Notes: generated by a model from the letters alone, not told the origin. A stretch of DNA of 12,594 nucleotides from Thermoplasmatota archaeon (GCA_030605515.1 JAUWIE010000053.1:1-12594); one strand, 5' to 3'; counted from the first letter of the stretch, positions 1-7,233 are shown. A program made the numbers and translations.

Positions 1-116
1 AACCAAATCTAACACGATTGAAAGGCGAAAAGGAATTCTCAACGCTTGCAGAATATGTTTTTCCTATCGGGAAGAATAAACCAGCAATAACAGTACCTGA
101 GGTGAAGATAGAATGA
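1..116 (+). CDS. rps4e: Ribosomal protein S4e (eS4), C-terminal end only
   Basis: Partial gene running in from before the window; the reading frame starts at base 3. The last 37 codons give a tail including RLKGEKEFSTLAEYVFPIG and then PAITVPEVKIE before TGA at 114-116. The phrase (R)LKGEKEF..L..YVF.IG is typical of the S4e C-terminus. S4e is a small-subunit protein found in archaea and eukaryotes. The stop overlaps the start of the L5 gene by four bases (ATGA, 113-116), implying translational coupling, and S4e directly before L5 is the standard archaeal spc order. Too short for domain analysis, but frame, motif and position agree. Confidence 0.87.
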   Translation, partial: PNLTRLKGEKEFSTLAEYVFPIGKNKPAITVPEVKIE

Positions 117-664
117 GCTCACATAAAAAAACAAAAAAGAAACAACCAAGTGAGAAACTACAGACTAAATTCAAACCAAGAATTGAAAAAATCACGGTTA
201 ATATTGGAGTTGGCGAAGCAGGTGAAAAACTCAAAAAAGCAGAAACAGTTTTAAAAAATATAACTGGTCATAAACCAATAGAAACCCTTTCAAAGACTAT
301 AAATAAAGACTGGGGTCTACGTGAAAGAATGCCTATTGGATGCAAGGTGACTTTACGTGGAGAAGATGCGGATAAATTCCTAGTTGAAGCATTAAAAACA
401 AGAGAAAACAAAATGGCAGATTATTCATTTAGTGATGATGGAAATTTATCATTTGGAATACCTGATCATACTTTATTTAAGGATCAAAAATATGACCCGA
501 AAATTGGGATTTTTGGGATGGATATATGCATAACAATGAAAAGAGCAGGATACCGGATTAAACGTAGACGTATTAAACCTCGGAAAATACCTCAAAGACA
601 TTTAGTCACAAAAGAAGAAACTATGAAACAGCTATCTGAATTGTTCAACGTGGAGGTCGTATAA
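113..664 (+). CDS. rpl5: Large-subunit ribosomal protein L5 (uL5)
   Basis: 183 residues, normal for archaeal L5. L5 binds 5S rRNA in the central protuberance of the 50S subunit together with L18. Recognisable segments are the IEKITVNIGVGEAGEKL strand near residues 24-41, the GHKPI segment, the basic WGLRERMPIGCKVTLRG region around 67-83, and the C-terminal FGMDICITMKRAGYRIKRRR region. The first 20 or so residues are a lysine-rich extension. The ATG at 113 overlaps the S4e stop, and a GAGGTGA Shine-Dalgarno sequence lies at 99-105. S14 follows after two bases. Nothing looks damaged. Confidence 0.97.
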   Translation: MSSHKKTKKKQPSEKLQTKFKPRIEKITVNIGVGEAGEKLKKAETVLKNITGHKPIETLSKTINKDWGLRERMPIGCKVTLRGEDADKFLVEALKTRENKMADYSFSDDGNLSFGIPDHTLFKDQKYDPKIGIFGMDICITMKRAGYRIKRRRIKPRKIPQRHLVTKEETMKQLSELFNVEVV

Positions 665-666
665 TT

Positions 667-822
667 ATGAAGATAAAAGAACGGAAAAAAATCTACGGCA
701 GGATCAAAGGATGTGAGAGATGCGGGAGAAAAAGGGGTATAATCCGAGCATATGGATTGCATATGTGTAGGCAATGTTTCAGAGAAAAAGCAGAAGAATT
801 GGGTTTTAAAAAGTATTCTTAG
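667..822 (+). CDS. rps14: Small-subunit ribosomal protein S14, zinc-binding type (uS14)
   Basis: A 51-residue protein beginning MKIKERKKIYGRIKGC. It has two zinc-binding pairs: C16-x2-C19 and C34-x2-C37 (GCERCGRKRG and HMCRQCF), as in the short zinc-ribbon form of S14 in archaea. It acts in the head of the 30S subunit. The ATG at 667 lies two bases after the L5 stop, with a GGAGG Shine-Dalgarno sequence inside the end of L5 (about 651-655). It ends with TAG at 820-822, inside the AGGAGG ribosome-binding site of S8. Gene order L5-S14-S8 is canonical. Confidence 0.96.
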   Translation: MKIKERKKIYGRIKGCERCGRKRGIIRAYGLHMCRQCFREKAEELGFKKYS

Positions 823-837
823 GAGGCAAATGAGTAT

Positions 838-1227
838 ATGTTAAACGATCCACTGGCAAATGCGTTATCTCTTATGAAAAACGCTGAACATAAAGGTAAA
901 GGTATTTGTGTCATACAACCTTCCTCAAAACTTATAGGAAGGGTTTTAAATCTTTTAAAAGAAAAAGGATACATTAGTAAATTTGAGTATATTGATGATG
1001 GAAAAGCAGGAACCTTCCAAGTGAAATTAATTGGAAATATCAACAACTGCGGTGTAATTAAACCAAGGTACCCTGTAAAAAGAGAGGATTTAGAGAAATG
1101 GGAATCACGGTATCTACCTGCACGAGACTTTGGTTTATTGATATTGACAACGACTAAAGGTATTGCTTCTCATGAAGAGGCAAAACAAAATGGAATTGGT
1201 GGGAAATTATTGGCTTATGTTTACTAA
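838..1227 (+). CDS. rps8: Small-subunit ribosomal protein S8 (uS8)
   Basis: 129 residues, the usual archaeal S8 length. S8 binds the central domain of 16S rRNA and in many prokaryotes also controls spc-operon expression. Seen here: the N-terminal MLNDPLANALSLMKNAEHKGK helix, the SSKLIGRVLNLLKEKGYI segment, the RYLPARDFGLLILTTTKGI region and the C-terminal GIASHEEAKQNGIGGKLLAYVY. The start at 838 is supported by AGGAGG at 821-826. An earlier ATG at 830 is in another frame and stops after four codons. The intergenic distance from S14 is 15 bases. Confidence 0.97.
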   Translation: MLNDPLANALSLMKNAEHKGKGICVIQPSSKLIGRVLNLLKEKGYISKFEYIDDGKAGTFQVKLIGNINNCGVIKPRYPVKREDLEKWESRYLPARDFGLLILTTTKGIASHEEAKQNGIGGKLLAYVY

Positions 1228-1246
1228 ATAATGAGAGTGAAAAACT

Positions 1247-1789
1247 ATGGCAAAGTCACCGGATATAAAAGAAGAGATTTCAATTCCTGAAAACGTTGAA
1301 GTTACACTTGATAAAAACCTTTTAACAGTTAAAGGAGAAAAAGGATCATTATCAAGAGTTTTTGCTCATCCTCAGATAAAAATCTCAATTAATAAAAAAA
1401 ACATCATAGTTACTTGTAAATCCCCAAAGAAAAAAACAAAAGCTTTTGCAGGTACAACTATTGCTCATATAAAAAATATGAATAAAGGAGTAACTGAAGG
1501 ATTTGAATACAAAATGAAGACAGTGTTTTCTCATTTTCCAATAAAAACATCAGTTGAAGGAAATGAATTTATTATTCAGAACTTTCTTGGAGAACGTTCA
1601 GCTAGAAAAGCTAAAATTCTTGAGGGGGTAACTATCGAAGCAAAAGATGAAAATGTAACTGTTCAAGGCATTGACAAAGAAAAAGTTGGGCAGACCGTAG
1701 CAAATATTGAACGAGCAACAGCAGTAAAAAAACGGGATATTCGAGTGTTTCAAGATGGTGTCTACCGTACTAGTCGAGGGGAGAAATAG
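1247..1789 (+). CDS. rpl6: Large-subunit ribosomal protein L6 (uL6)
   Basis: 180 residues with the duplicated fold expected of L6. The first half is IPENVEVTLDKNLLTVKGEKGSL (about residues 13-35); the second half begins near KTSVEGNEFIIQNFLGE and has the VQGIDKEKVGQTVANIE segment, then the archaeal IRVFQDGVYRT end. L6 sits near the factor-binding site of the 50S subunit. A GAGAGTGA Shine-Dalgarno-like stretch precedes the ATG. It ends in TAG and the L32e gene starts four bases later. Confidence 0.97.
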   Translation: MAKSPDIKEEISIPENVEVTLDKNLLTVKGEKGSLSRVFAHPQIKISINKKNIIVTCKSPKKKTKAFAGTTIAHIKNMNKGVTEGFEYKMKTVFSHFPIKTSVEGNEFIIQNFLGERSARKAKILEGVTIEAKDENVTVQGIDKEKVGQTVANIERATAVKKRDIRVFQDGVYRTSRGEK

Positions 1790-1792
1790 ACA

Positions 1793-2554
1793 ATGACAAA
1801 GGAAGATGTAATCAAACAATTTACTTCATTAAAAGGCGTTGGAAGAGCAAAAGCTGAGCTTATTTATAATAAAGGTTTTAACTCATTAGAAAAACTTAAA
1901 AAAGCTTCTGTTGAGGATTTAACAAAGATCAAAGGAATAAATGATAAATTTGCTAAGGATATCAAAGATCAATTAGAAGTACCGGAAATAAAATCTACTC
2001 CTAAAAAGGAAACAGAAAAACCAAAAATTGAGAAAAAGACTGCTGCAAAAACAGAAAAAGACAAAGTGGAAAAAGATGAAATAAAAAAACAAAAAACAGA
2101 GAAAAAAGAAGACATTGTAATAGTTGAAGATGAAAAAGAGGAAGAACAAAAATACCATGTTAAGAAAAAACCTATACTTAGTAAAGAACAAAAAGAAAAA
2201 CTCATACTTAGAAGCAAAATAAACAAGAGGAGACCTAAGTTTTTACGGGAAGAATGGTTCCGATATAAACGTGTGCCTCAGAATTGGCGAAGACCAGATG
2301 GAATATCTTCAAAGATGCGACGGAATTTTAAATATAGACCTAGCAAAGTTAAGGTTGGTTTCAGAGGTCCTAAATCAGTAAGGGGATTACATTCATCAGG
2401 TTTTGAAGAAATCATAGTTTATAATATCAGAGATCTGGAAAATATTGATCCTAAGACGCAGGCTGCACGAATTGGTTGTTCAGTTGGGACAAAAAAACGT
2501 ATTGATATTGAGAAAAAAGCTGAGGATTTAGATATTAGACTACTTAATATTTGA
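1793..2554 (+). CDS. rpl32e: Ribosomal protein L32e (eL32) with N-terminal helix-hairpin-helix extension
   Basis: 253 residues, about twice the length of the basic eL32 fold. Residues 1-60 form a helix-hairpin-helix-like module with two hairpins, FTSLKGVGRAKAELIY (10-25) and LTKIKGINDKFAKDI (about 43-57). Residues 65-125 are an extremely lysine/glutamate-rich, probably disordered linker. Residues 127-253 are the eL32 domain, with RRPKFLREEWFRYKRV, NWRRPDGISSKMRR and SVGTKKRIDI. An N-terminal extension of this kind is known from haloarchaeal L32e, so it is not an annotation error. The GAGGGGAG Shine-Dalgarno sequence lies at the end of L6. Its neighbours L6 and L19e are the normal archaeal ones. 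Confidence 0.96.
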   Translation: MTKEDVIKQFTSLKGVGRAKAELIYNKGFNSLEKLKKASVEDLTKIKGINDKFAKDIKDQLEVPEIKSTPKKETEKPKIEKKTAAKTEKDKVEKDEIKKQKTEKKEDIVIVEDEKEEEQKYHVKKKPILSKEQKEKLILRSKINKRRPKFLREEWFRYKRVPQNWRRPDGISSKMRRNFKYRPSKVKVGFRGPKSVRGLHSSGFEEIIVYNIRDLENIDPKTQAARIGCSVGTKKRIDIEKKAEDLDIRLLNI

Positions 2555-2566
2555 GAGTGATAAAAG

Positions 2567-3034
2567 ATGGCGGATTTAAGGAATCAACGACGGATGGCAG
2601 CATCAATACTTAAATGTGGTATAAATGCAGTGTGGATGGATCATGACAGAGTTGATGAAATAGCAAAAGCAGTAATTAAGGATGATATTAGAATTCTTAT
2701 AAATGGTAAGGCGATAAAAAAGAGACAGGCTATTGGGATTTCAAGTGGACGTAAAAAGTTTAATATGAAACAAAAAGAAAAAGGAAGACGACGTGGTCAT
2801 GGATCGCGTAAAGGAGCAAAATATGCGCGTTTACCTAGAAAAGAAAGATGGATTCGTACCATTAGACCTATCAGAACCTATCTACGTGGGCTCAGAGATG
2901 AAAAGAAAATCGATAAATCAACTTATCGTTTGTATTATAGAAAAACAAAAGGTGGTGAATTTAGGAATAAACGTCACCTTGAAACACATCTTATATCTAA
3001 TAATTTTTTAAAGAAAGGGGAGGCTGGACAATGA
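2567..3034 (+). CDS. rpl19e: Ribosomal protein L19e (eL19)
   Basis: 155 residues, typical of archaeal eL19. The sequence begins MADLRNQRRMAASILKCG and contains VWMDHDRVDEIAKAV, the basic GRRRGHGSRKGAKYARLPRK segment and the WIRTIRPIRTYLRGLRD helix before a basic C-terminal helix. It is a 50S protein that reaches toward the small subunit. GAGAGTGA precedes the ATG. The TGA stop overlaps the L18 start as ATGA at 3031-3034, so the two are probably translationally coupled. Confidence 0.97.
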   Translation: MADLRNQRRMAASILKCGINAVWMDHDRVDEIAKAVIKDDIRILINGKAIKKRQAIGISSGRKKFNMKQKEKGRRRGHGSRKGAKYARLPRKERWIRTIRPIRTYLRGLRDEKKIDKSTYRLYYRKTKGGEFRNKRHLETHLISNNFLKKGEAGQ

Positions 3035-3537
3035 AACATGGACCACGTTACCGAGTCAAGCCTAGAAGACGACGTGAAGGAAAAACTGATTATAGAATAA
3101 GACTAAAGCTTTTGAAATCTAGGAAAACTAGGATAGTAGTTAGAAAATCATTGAAGAACACGAAGGTTCAATTTATTAAGTATCATGAAACAGGGGATAA
3201 AATCCTTGTATCAACGTTATCAAATGAGTTAATAAAAACATATAATTGGAAATTTTCTACATCTTCTACTCCCGCTGCATATTTAACTGGTTTAATAGCA
3301 GGGAAGAAAGCAGTTGATAAAGGAATAACTGAGGGAGTACTTGATATCGGACGGTATGTTCCTGTCACTGGTTCGAAAGTTTTTGCAGCACTAAAAGGAG
3401 TAGTTGATGCTGGGGTTGAATGTCCTCTTAGCGAAGATAAAATCCCAAATGAGGATAGAATACTTGGTAAACATCTTAATAAGGAGATCATGCCAGTTGT
3501 AAATGATATTAGAAACAAAATTACTGGAGGTAAATAA
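3031..3537 (+). CDS. rpl18: Large-subunit ribosomal protein L18 (uL18)
   Basis: 168 residues. It starts MKHGPRYRVKPRRRREGKTDY, the conserved archaeal/eukaryotic L18 N-terminus, followed by RLKLLKSRKTRIVVRKS (rRNA contact), AAYLTGLIAGKKA and the VPVTGSKVFAALKGVVDAG segment. L18 binds 5S rRNA with L5, whose gene lies upstream in the same operon. The Shine-Dalgarno sequence GGGGAGG (about 3017-3023) is inside L19e. The stop shares one base with the start of S5 (TAATG at 3535-3539). Confidence 0.97.
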   Translation: MKHGPRYRVKPRRRREGKTDYRIRLKLLKSRKTRIVVRKSLKNTKVQFIKYHETGDKILVSTLSNELIKTYNWKFSTSSTPAAYLTGLIAGKKAVDKGITEGVLDIGRYVPVTGSKVFAALKGVVDAGVECPLSEDKIPNEDRILGKHLNKEIMPVVNDIRNKITGGK

Positions 3538-4310
3538 TGGCGGTACCCCGTAGAAGAGGAAGAAGAGGACAAAAAGGTAGAGGTAGACCTCGGCCTGTGA
3601 AAGATATATCAGTTGAATGGGTTCCTAAAACCAGGTTAGGTGAAATGATTAAAAACGGAAAAATCACAAACATGAGTGATGCTTTAAAATCAGGTTTACC
3701 ACTTAGAGAAACTGAAATTGTAGATATACTACTTCCAGAGTTAGATGATGAAGTAATTGATGTAAACATGGTTCAGCGAATGACTGACTCAGGTAGAAGA
3801 ATTAAATTTGTAATAACAGTTGCTGTTGGAAACATGAACGGTTTTGTAGGTCTTGGTCAAGCAAAGGGCAAAGAAGTAGGATCAAGTATTAGAAAAGCAA
3901 TTGATAACGCAAAATTAAATATGATGGAGATAAGAAGAGGATGCGGCTCCTGGGAATGTGGATGTAAAAAAGCACATACTGTCCCTTTTACAGTGAAAGG
4001 AAAAAGCGGAAGTGTTGAAATAACTTTTAAACCTGCTCCTCAAGGAATTGGTCTTGCAACAGGTAATGTAGCAAAAAAAATCCTAACACTAGCAGGAATT
4101 AAAGATTGCTGGGCGTTTACCCAAGGGAAAACAAAAACCACTGTTAACTATGCAAAGGCTGTATTTAACGCGCTTCATGAAAACATGCAGATGAGAGTTA
4201 TGCCAAGTGAAACAAAAAAAATTGGAATAATAACTGGTAGTATTAGTATTCCTACAAAAGAAATACCAATAAAAGAAAAAGAAATACCAATAAAAGAGGT
4301 GGATCAGTAA
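3537..4310 (+). CDS. rps5: Small-subunit ribosomal protein S5 (uS5) with repetitive C-terminal tail
   Basis: 257 residues, a little longer than usual because of its tail. S5 contributes to decoding accuracy and to the mRNA entry channel of the 30S subunit. Visible features are the WVPKTRLGEMIKNGKI segment, the double-stranded-RNA-binding-like half with GNMNGFVGLGQAKGKEVG, the archaeal RRGCGSWECGCKKAHTVPF signature, and the C-terminal APQGIGLATGNVAKKILTLAG and GKTKTTVNYAKAVFNAL. The last 20 residues repeat the unit KEIPIKE, encoded by a 21-base tandem duplication. GGAGG lies six bases before the ATG. Confidence 0.97.
   Translation: MAVPRRRGRRGQKGRGRPRPVKDISVEWVPKTRLGEMIKNGKITNMSDALKSGLPLRETEIVDILLPELDDEVIDVNMVQRMTDSGRRIKFVITVAVGNMNGFVGLGQAKGKEVGSSIRKAIDNAKLNMMEIRRGCGSWECGCKKAHTVPFTVKGKSGSVEITFKPAPQGIGLATGNVAKKILTLAGIKDCWAFTQGKTKTTVNYAKAVFNALHENMQMRVMPSETKKIGIITGSISIPTKEIPIKEKEIPIKEVDQ
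4257..4298 (+). repeat. Two tandem 21-bp repeats in the 3' end of the S5 gene
   Basis: The unit AAAGAAATACCAATAAAAGA plus one base occurs twice without a gap (4257-4277 and 4278-4298), differing only in the last base (A versus G). It encodes KEIPIKE twice. The length is a multiple of three, so the reading frame is kept. Replication slippage is the likely origin. Confidence 0.93.
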
Positions 4311-4311
4311 A

Positions 4312-4776
4312 ATGGTACATGCAATTGTAAGAGTCAGAGGGCCAATTAACGTTAAACCAGATATAAAACGTACTTTGCAGTTATTTCGACTTACAAAAGT
4401 AAATCATTGTGTTGTATTAGAAGAAAATGACATCACAAAAGGTATGCTTCAAGTTGTAAAAGATTATGTAACCTGGGGGGAAATAGATAAAAATATTTTA
4501 TCAAAACTTATAAAAAACAGAGGGATGCTTGAAGGAAATAAAGATCTAACTGAGGATTATATAAAATCGGCTACTTCTTATGATTCAATAGACAAAATAT
4601 CTCAGGCAGTTATTGACAATAAATTTAAATACAAAGAAATCCCAAATGTTAAACCTATTTTTAGATTAAGTCCACCTAAGAAAGGATATGAAGGTATCAA
4701 GAGATCATTTAGAAACGGAGGAGCGCTTGGATACAGGGGGAATGAGATAAATAAATTAATTGAAAGGATGATCTAA
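4312..4776 (+). CDS. rpl30: Large-subunit ribosomal protein L30 (uL30)
   Basis: 154 residues, normal for the long archaeal/eukaryotic L30 (L7-related) form. It begins MVHAIVRVRGPINVKPDIKR, followed by LFRLTKVNHCVVLEEN and the KDYVTWGEID segment, and ends with FRLSPPKKGYEGIKRSFRNGG, which is strongly conserved in archaeal L30. A GAGGT Shine-Dalgarno sequence lies in the end of S5; the gap to S5 is one base. It is the last gene of the canonical operon here: L15 and SecY, usual next genes, do not follow, and AT-rich DNA with T-runs begins at once. Confidence 0.96.
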   Translation: MVHAIVRVRGPINVKPDIKRTLQLFRLTKVNHCVVLEENDITKGMLQVVKDYVTWGEIDKNILSKLIKNRGMLEGNKDLTEDYIKSATSYDSIDKISQAVIDNKFKYKEIPNVKPIFRLSPPKKGYEGIKRSFRNGGALGYRGNEINKLIERMI

Positions 4777-4799
4777 AAGGCATTGAATTTTTCCAAAAA

Positions 4800-4811
4800 A
4801 TTTTTATATAT
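4800..4811 (+). promoter_or_regulatory. Probable TATA box upstream of the 68-residue ORF
   Basis: The sequence ATTTTTATATAT lies 35-46 bases before the ATG at 4846. An archaeal TATA box about 26 bases before the start site would put transcription initiation near 4828-4834, giving a very short leader. T-runs just before it (4786-4790 and 4801-4805) could also terminate transcripts of the ribosomal operon. Assigned by motif and position only. Confidence 0.55.
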
Positions 4812-4845
4812 CATGTCTTTTATTAATTCTACGAGGGACGCAACC

Positions 4846-5052
4846 ATGGAAGAAACTTTGTATAATATTGAAATACATAAAAAGTCGGGGGAGTATTTGG
4901 GGAAACTCTATTCAGATGTTGACGGTGTGAAAGAGTTTAAAAATGATCATCTGGAGAAGTTGCTAAGAGATATTACTCTTGATATGCAGCTTGCTCTTGA
5001 AGAATTTTCAAATCGTTCAGAGTTTACTGAGACTCAGGAACGTACTAGATAG
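4846..5052 (+). CDS. Small acidic protein of unknown function (68 aa)
   Basis: I do not recognise this protein. From the ATG at 4846 it has 68 residues, MEETLYNIEIHKKSGEYLGK then a charged helical part with VKEFKNDHLEKLLRDITLDM and a Glu/Arg/Thr-rich tail. There is no signal peptide, membrane helix or cysteine pair. The frame is open from an earlier ATG at 4783, but that start would run through the predicted TATA box, so 4846 is preferred; GAGGG at 4833-4837 is a plausible ribosome-binding site. It sits between L30 and RpoK, both on the same strand, with its own promoter signal and another one after it. A small translation- or transcription-related accessory factor is possible, but only its position suggests this. 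Confidence 0.65.
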   Translation: MEETLYNIEIHKKSGEYLGKLYSDVDGVKEFKNDHLEKLLRDITLDMQLALEEFSNRSEFTETQERTR

Positions 5053-5069
5053 CCGTAAAATAGGGGCAA

Positions 5070-5081
5070 TCTTTTTAAATG
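5070..5081 (+). promoter_or_regulatory. Probable TATA box of the rpoK-rps2 unit
   Basis: TCTTTTTAAATG lies about 50-60 bases before the RpoK start. With the usual 25-base spacing, initiation would fall near 5100-5106, leaving a leader of about 25-30 bases that contains the GGAGG at 5120-5124. Motif-based assignment only. Confidence 0.5.
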
Positions 5082-5130
5082 TCTCTTATATTTGGTGCTT
5101 CTACCTATCTATAAGATATGGAGGATTAAG

Positions 5131-5319
5131 TTGAAATATACTAGATTTGAAAAAGCAAGAATAATTGGAGCTCGAGCTTTGCAGATATCAATGAGTGCTC
5201 CTTCTTTAATTAAAATACCAAAGAATATAATTGAGCCTATTGAAATAGCCTTATTAGAGTTTGAAGAAAACGCTATTCCAATCACTGTTAAAAGAGTTGT
5301 TGAAAACGATAATAGCTAG
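5131..5319 (+). CDS. rpoK: DNA-directed RNA polymerase subunit K (RpoK, omega/Rpb6 homologue)
   Basis: 62 residues from a TTG start at 5131, reading MKYTRFEKARIIGARALQIS and then MSAPSLIKIP. The YTRFEKARIIGARALQIS.GAP.LI core is the signature of archaeal RpoK/Rpb6/omega, which helps assemble and stabilise the polymerase through the largest subunit. The TTG start is chosen because GGAGG at 5120-5124 lies six bases before it and because homologues begin at this point. The in-frame ATG at 5092 would add 13 non-conserved residues and lies at or before the predicted transcription start. S2 follows 17 bases downstream, the usual rpoK-rps2 neighbourhood in archaea, but here detached from S9/rpoN and placed after L30. 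Confidence 0.93.
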   Translation: MKYTRFEKARIIGARALQISMSAPSLIKIPKNIIEPIEIALLEFEENAIPITVKRVVENDNS

Positions 5320-5336
5320 GGTAAGAGGTTATAGTT

Positions 5337-5972
5337 ATGGCGAAAGAAGAACAAGAAAAAGAGGCATCTAAGGATAATGAGGATATGATGGCCTCTGAAG
5401 AAACATATATGACAAGTGGAGTTCATATTGGTACACGTCAGAAAACTGCAGATATAAAAGATTTCATATACAAAGTTAGAAACGATGGACTGTACATAAT
5501 TGATGTTAAAAAAACAGATATACGGATTAGAACCGCTGCAAAATTTATCAATAAATATGATCCCTCTAAGATTTTAGTTGTATCTGTTCGTCAATATGGG
5601 CAGAAACCAATCAAAAAACTTTCAGAACATACTGGTATTAGTATTTTAGATGGGCGTTTTAGACCAGGTACTTTAACCAATCCAACTTCAAAAGGTTTCG
5701 TTGAACCTGAATTAATCTTTGTCACTGATCCTCTTGCTGATGCACAGGCTTTACATGAGGCAAAGAACATAGGAATCCCTGTTATTGGTTTATGTGATAC
5801 AAATAATGAAACTAAATATCTTGATATTATAATACCCACTAATAATAAAGGAAGACGAGCTCTTGCTCTTGTATATTGGCTTCTTGCAAGAGCTATATTA
5901 AAAGAGCAGGGTAAGATAAAAAAATATGATGATTTTGCTTTTCCTGTGGAAGATTTCGAAGCTGAGATTTAA
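5337..5972 (+). CDS. rps2: Small-subunit ribosomal protein S2 (uS2)
   Basis: 211 residues, normal for archaeal S2. After an acidic N-terminal extension of about 20 residues come the conserved TSGVHIGTRQKTADIKDFIY, NDGLYIIDVKKTDIRI, the DGRFRPGTLTNP segment, PELIFVTDPLADAQALHEA, and IPVIGLCDTNN with the RRALALVYWLLARAIL helix. S2 sits at the junction of head and body of the 30S subunit. The start ATG at 5337 has GAGGT at 5325-5329. Probably co-transcribed with rpoK. A T6 run just after the stop (5979-5984) may terminate the transcript or belong to the next promoter. Confidence 0.97.
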   Translation: MAKEEQEKEASKDNEDMMASEETYMTSGVHIGTRQKTADIKDFIYKVRNDGLYIIDVKKTDIRIRTAAKFINKYDPSKILVVSVRQYGQKPIKKLSEHTGISILDGRFRPGTLTNPTSKGFVEPELIFVTDPLADAQALHEAKNIGIPVIGLCDTNNETKYLDIIIPTNNKGRRALALVYWLLARAILKEQGKIKKYDDFAFPVEDFEAEI

Positions 5973-5975
5973 AAA

Positions 5976-5988
5976 TAGTTTTTTAATC
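5976..5988 (+). promoter_or_regulatory. Possible TATA box or T-rich terminator between rps2 and the TraB gene
   Basis: TAGTTTTTTAATC follows the S2 stop and lies about 35-47 bases before the TTG start at 6023. It fits a weak TATA element with initiation near 6008, but the T6 run equally fits a U-rich archaeal termination site. Both roles are possible together. Confidence 0.35.
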
Positions 5989-6022
5989 CACTTATTATTA
6001 CACTATAAAACGGAGATATAAT

Positions 6023-7186
6023 TTGCAGGTTAAAATAAAGGATAATATCATTCTTATTGGTACTGCACATATTTCAGAGGATAGCGTCAGAGAGGTCAGA
6101 GAGGCTATTGAGAAGTATAAACCTGATATTGTAGCGGTTGAGCTTTGTCAGAAACGTTATGAAGCAATTACTCAAAAGGATAAATGGGAGAGCACACCTG
6201 TTACTTCTCTTCTTAAGTCGAATAAGGCTTATCTAATGTTAGCGCAGACGTTTTTAGCATCCATTCAAAGGAGACTAGGTAAAGAATATGGTGTTGAGCC
6301 AGGTTCAGAGATGATCGCAGCTATTGACGAGGCAAAGAAACATAATACAGCTGTAGCATTAGTAGATAGAGATATATCTATCACGTTGAAAAGAGCCTGG
6401 AGAAGGATGGGTATACGGGAGAAATTCAGGCTTTCCTGGGAGTTCATGAAAGCACTTATAGGGTTTGATAAAGAGGAGTTAGAAGAGTTAGATCTAAAAG
6501 AGCTGATGAAAGAAGATGTTATCTCCACGTTGATGAAAGAATTTGGTGAAATCGCACCTAGTGTTGCAACTGTTTTAATTCATGAACGAGATGAATATAT
6601 ATCCAAAAAAATCCTTGATGAAAGCAAAAAAGGACGAGTAGTAGCAGTTGTTGGAGCTGGACATTTAAAAGGTATCACAGAGCATTTGAAGAAGAAAAAA
6701 ATCGATGTTGATCTGAAAAAGCTGGAATATGTACCTAAAAAACGTTTCAGCATATTGAAAACTGTTGGATATATAATACCTATAATTTTTGCTGCTCTAA
6801 TGGTTTACATTTTCTTTTTTGGAGGTTGGGAAAAAACTCTTGAAGCACTTGCATGGTGGTTTTTAATTAATGGAACATTGTCTGCAATTGGTACAATGAT
6901 TGCAAGAGCGCACCCTCTTACATGGTTAACGGCTTTTGTTGCAGCACCAATAACTTCACTTAATCCAGCTATTGCTGCTGGATGGGTTGCAGGATATGTT
7001 GAAGCAAAACTAAGAACACCGGTGGTAAAGGATTTCAAAGAACTTAGTAAACTTGAAAGTCTTCGTGATTTTTGGAATAACAAGGTAATCCGTTTACTAA
7101 TGGTCGTTGCACTTGCAAATGTTGGAAGTATGATTGGAACCTTTGTAGCATTACCATACCTTGGGAGTTTCATCCCCGGATTATAA
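6023..7186 (+). CDS. TraB/PrgY-family membrane protein (TraB determinant family)
   Basis: 387 residues. The N-terminal 240 residues form the TraB/PrgY/TIKI-like domain: IILIGTAHIS with GTAH at 13-16, VAVELCQKRYEAI with E40, SEMIAAI near 95-101, VALVDRDI near 111-118, and VVAVVGAGHLKGI with GAGH at 211-214. The conserved His and Glu residues are those proposed as metal ligands in this superfamily. The C-terminal part has about four hydrophobic segments (roughly 248-268, 274-296, 301-325 and 358-385). PrgY in enterococci limits peptide pheromone activity; the archaeal role is unknown, and proteolysis of membrane or exported substrates is a family-based guess. The TTG start at 6023 has GGAG at 6012-6015, and no ATG is available near the conserved N-terminus. 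The next gene encodes a membrane metalloprotease on the same strand. Confidence 0.9.
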   Translation: MQVKIKDNIILIGTAHISEDSVREVREAIEKYKPDIVAVELCQKRYEAITQKDKWESTPVTSLLKSNKAYLMLAQTFLASIQRRLGKEYGVEPGSEMIAAIDEAKKHNTAVALVDRDISITLKRAWRRMGIREKFRLSWEFMKALIGFDKEELEELDLKELMKEDVISTLMKEFGEIAPSVATVLIHERDEYISKKILDESKKGRVVAVVGAGHLKGITEHLKKKKIDVDLKKLEYVPKKRFSILKTVGYIIPIIFAALMVYIFFFGGWEKTLEALAWWFLINGTLSAIGTMIARAHPLTWLTAFVAAPITSLNPAIAAGWVAGYVEAKLRTPVVKDFKELSKLESLRDFWNNKVIRLLMVVALANVGSMIGTFVALPYLGSFIPGL

Positions 7187-7233
7187 TAAATATTTCTTAA
7201 AAACATTCATAAAGAGTCTTATAATTAATAAGG

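Noticed and set aside
1969..2226. Two Phe/Ser-rich frames on the - strand inside L32e
   Set aside because: They are the mirror of the Lys/Glu-rich linker of L32e; overlap with a certain ribosomal gene and low complexity make them artefacts.
4783..4845. Upstream ATG start for the 68-residue ORF
   Set aside because: The extra 21 codons pass through the predicted TATA box and start region, lack a ribosome-binding site and read as low-complexity Phe/Lys/Ser sequence.
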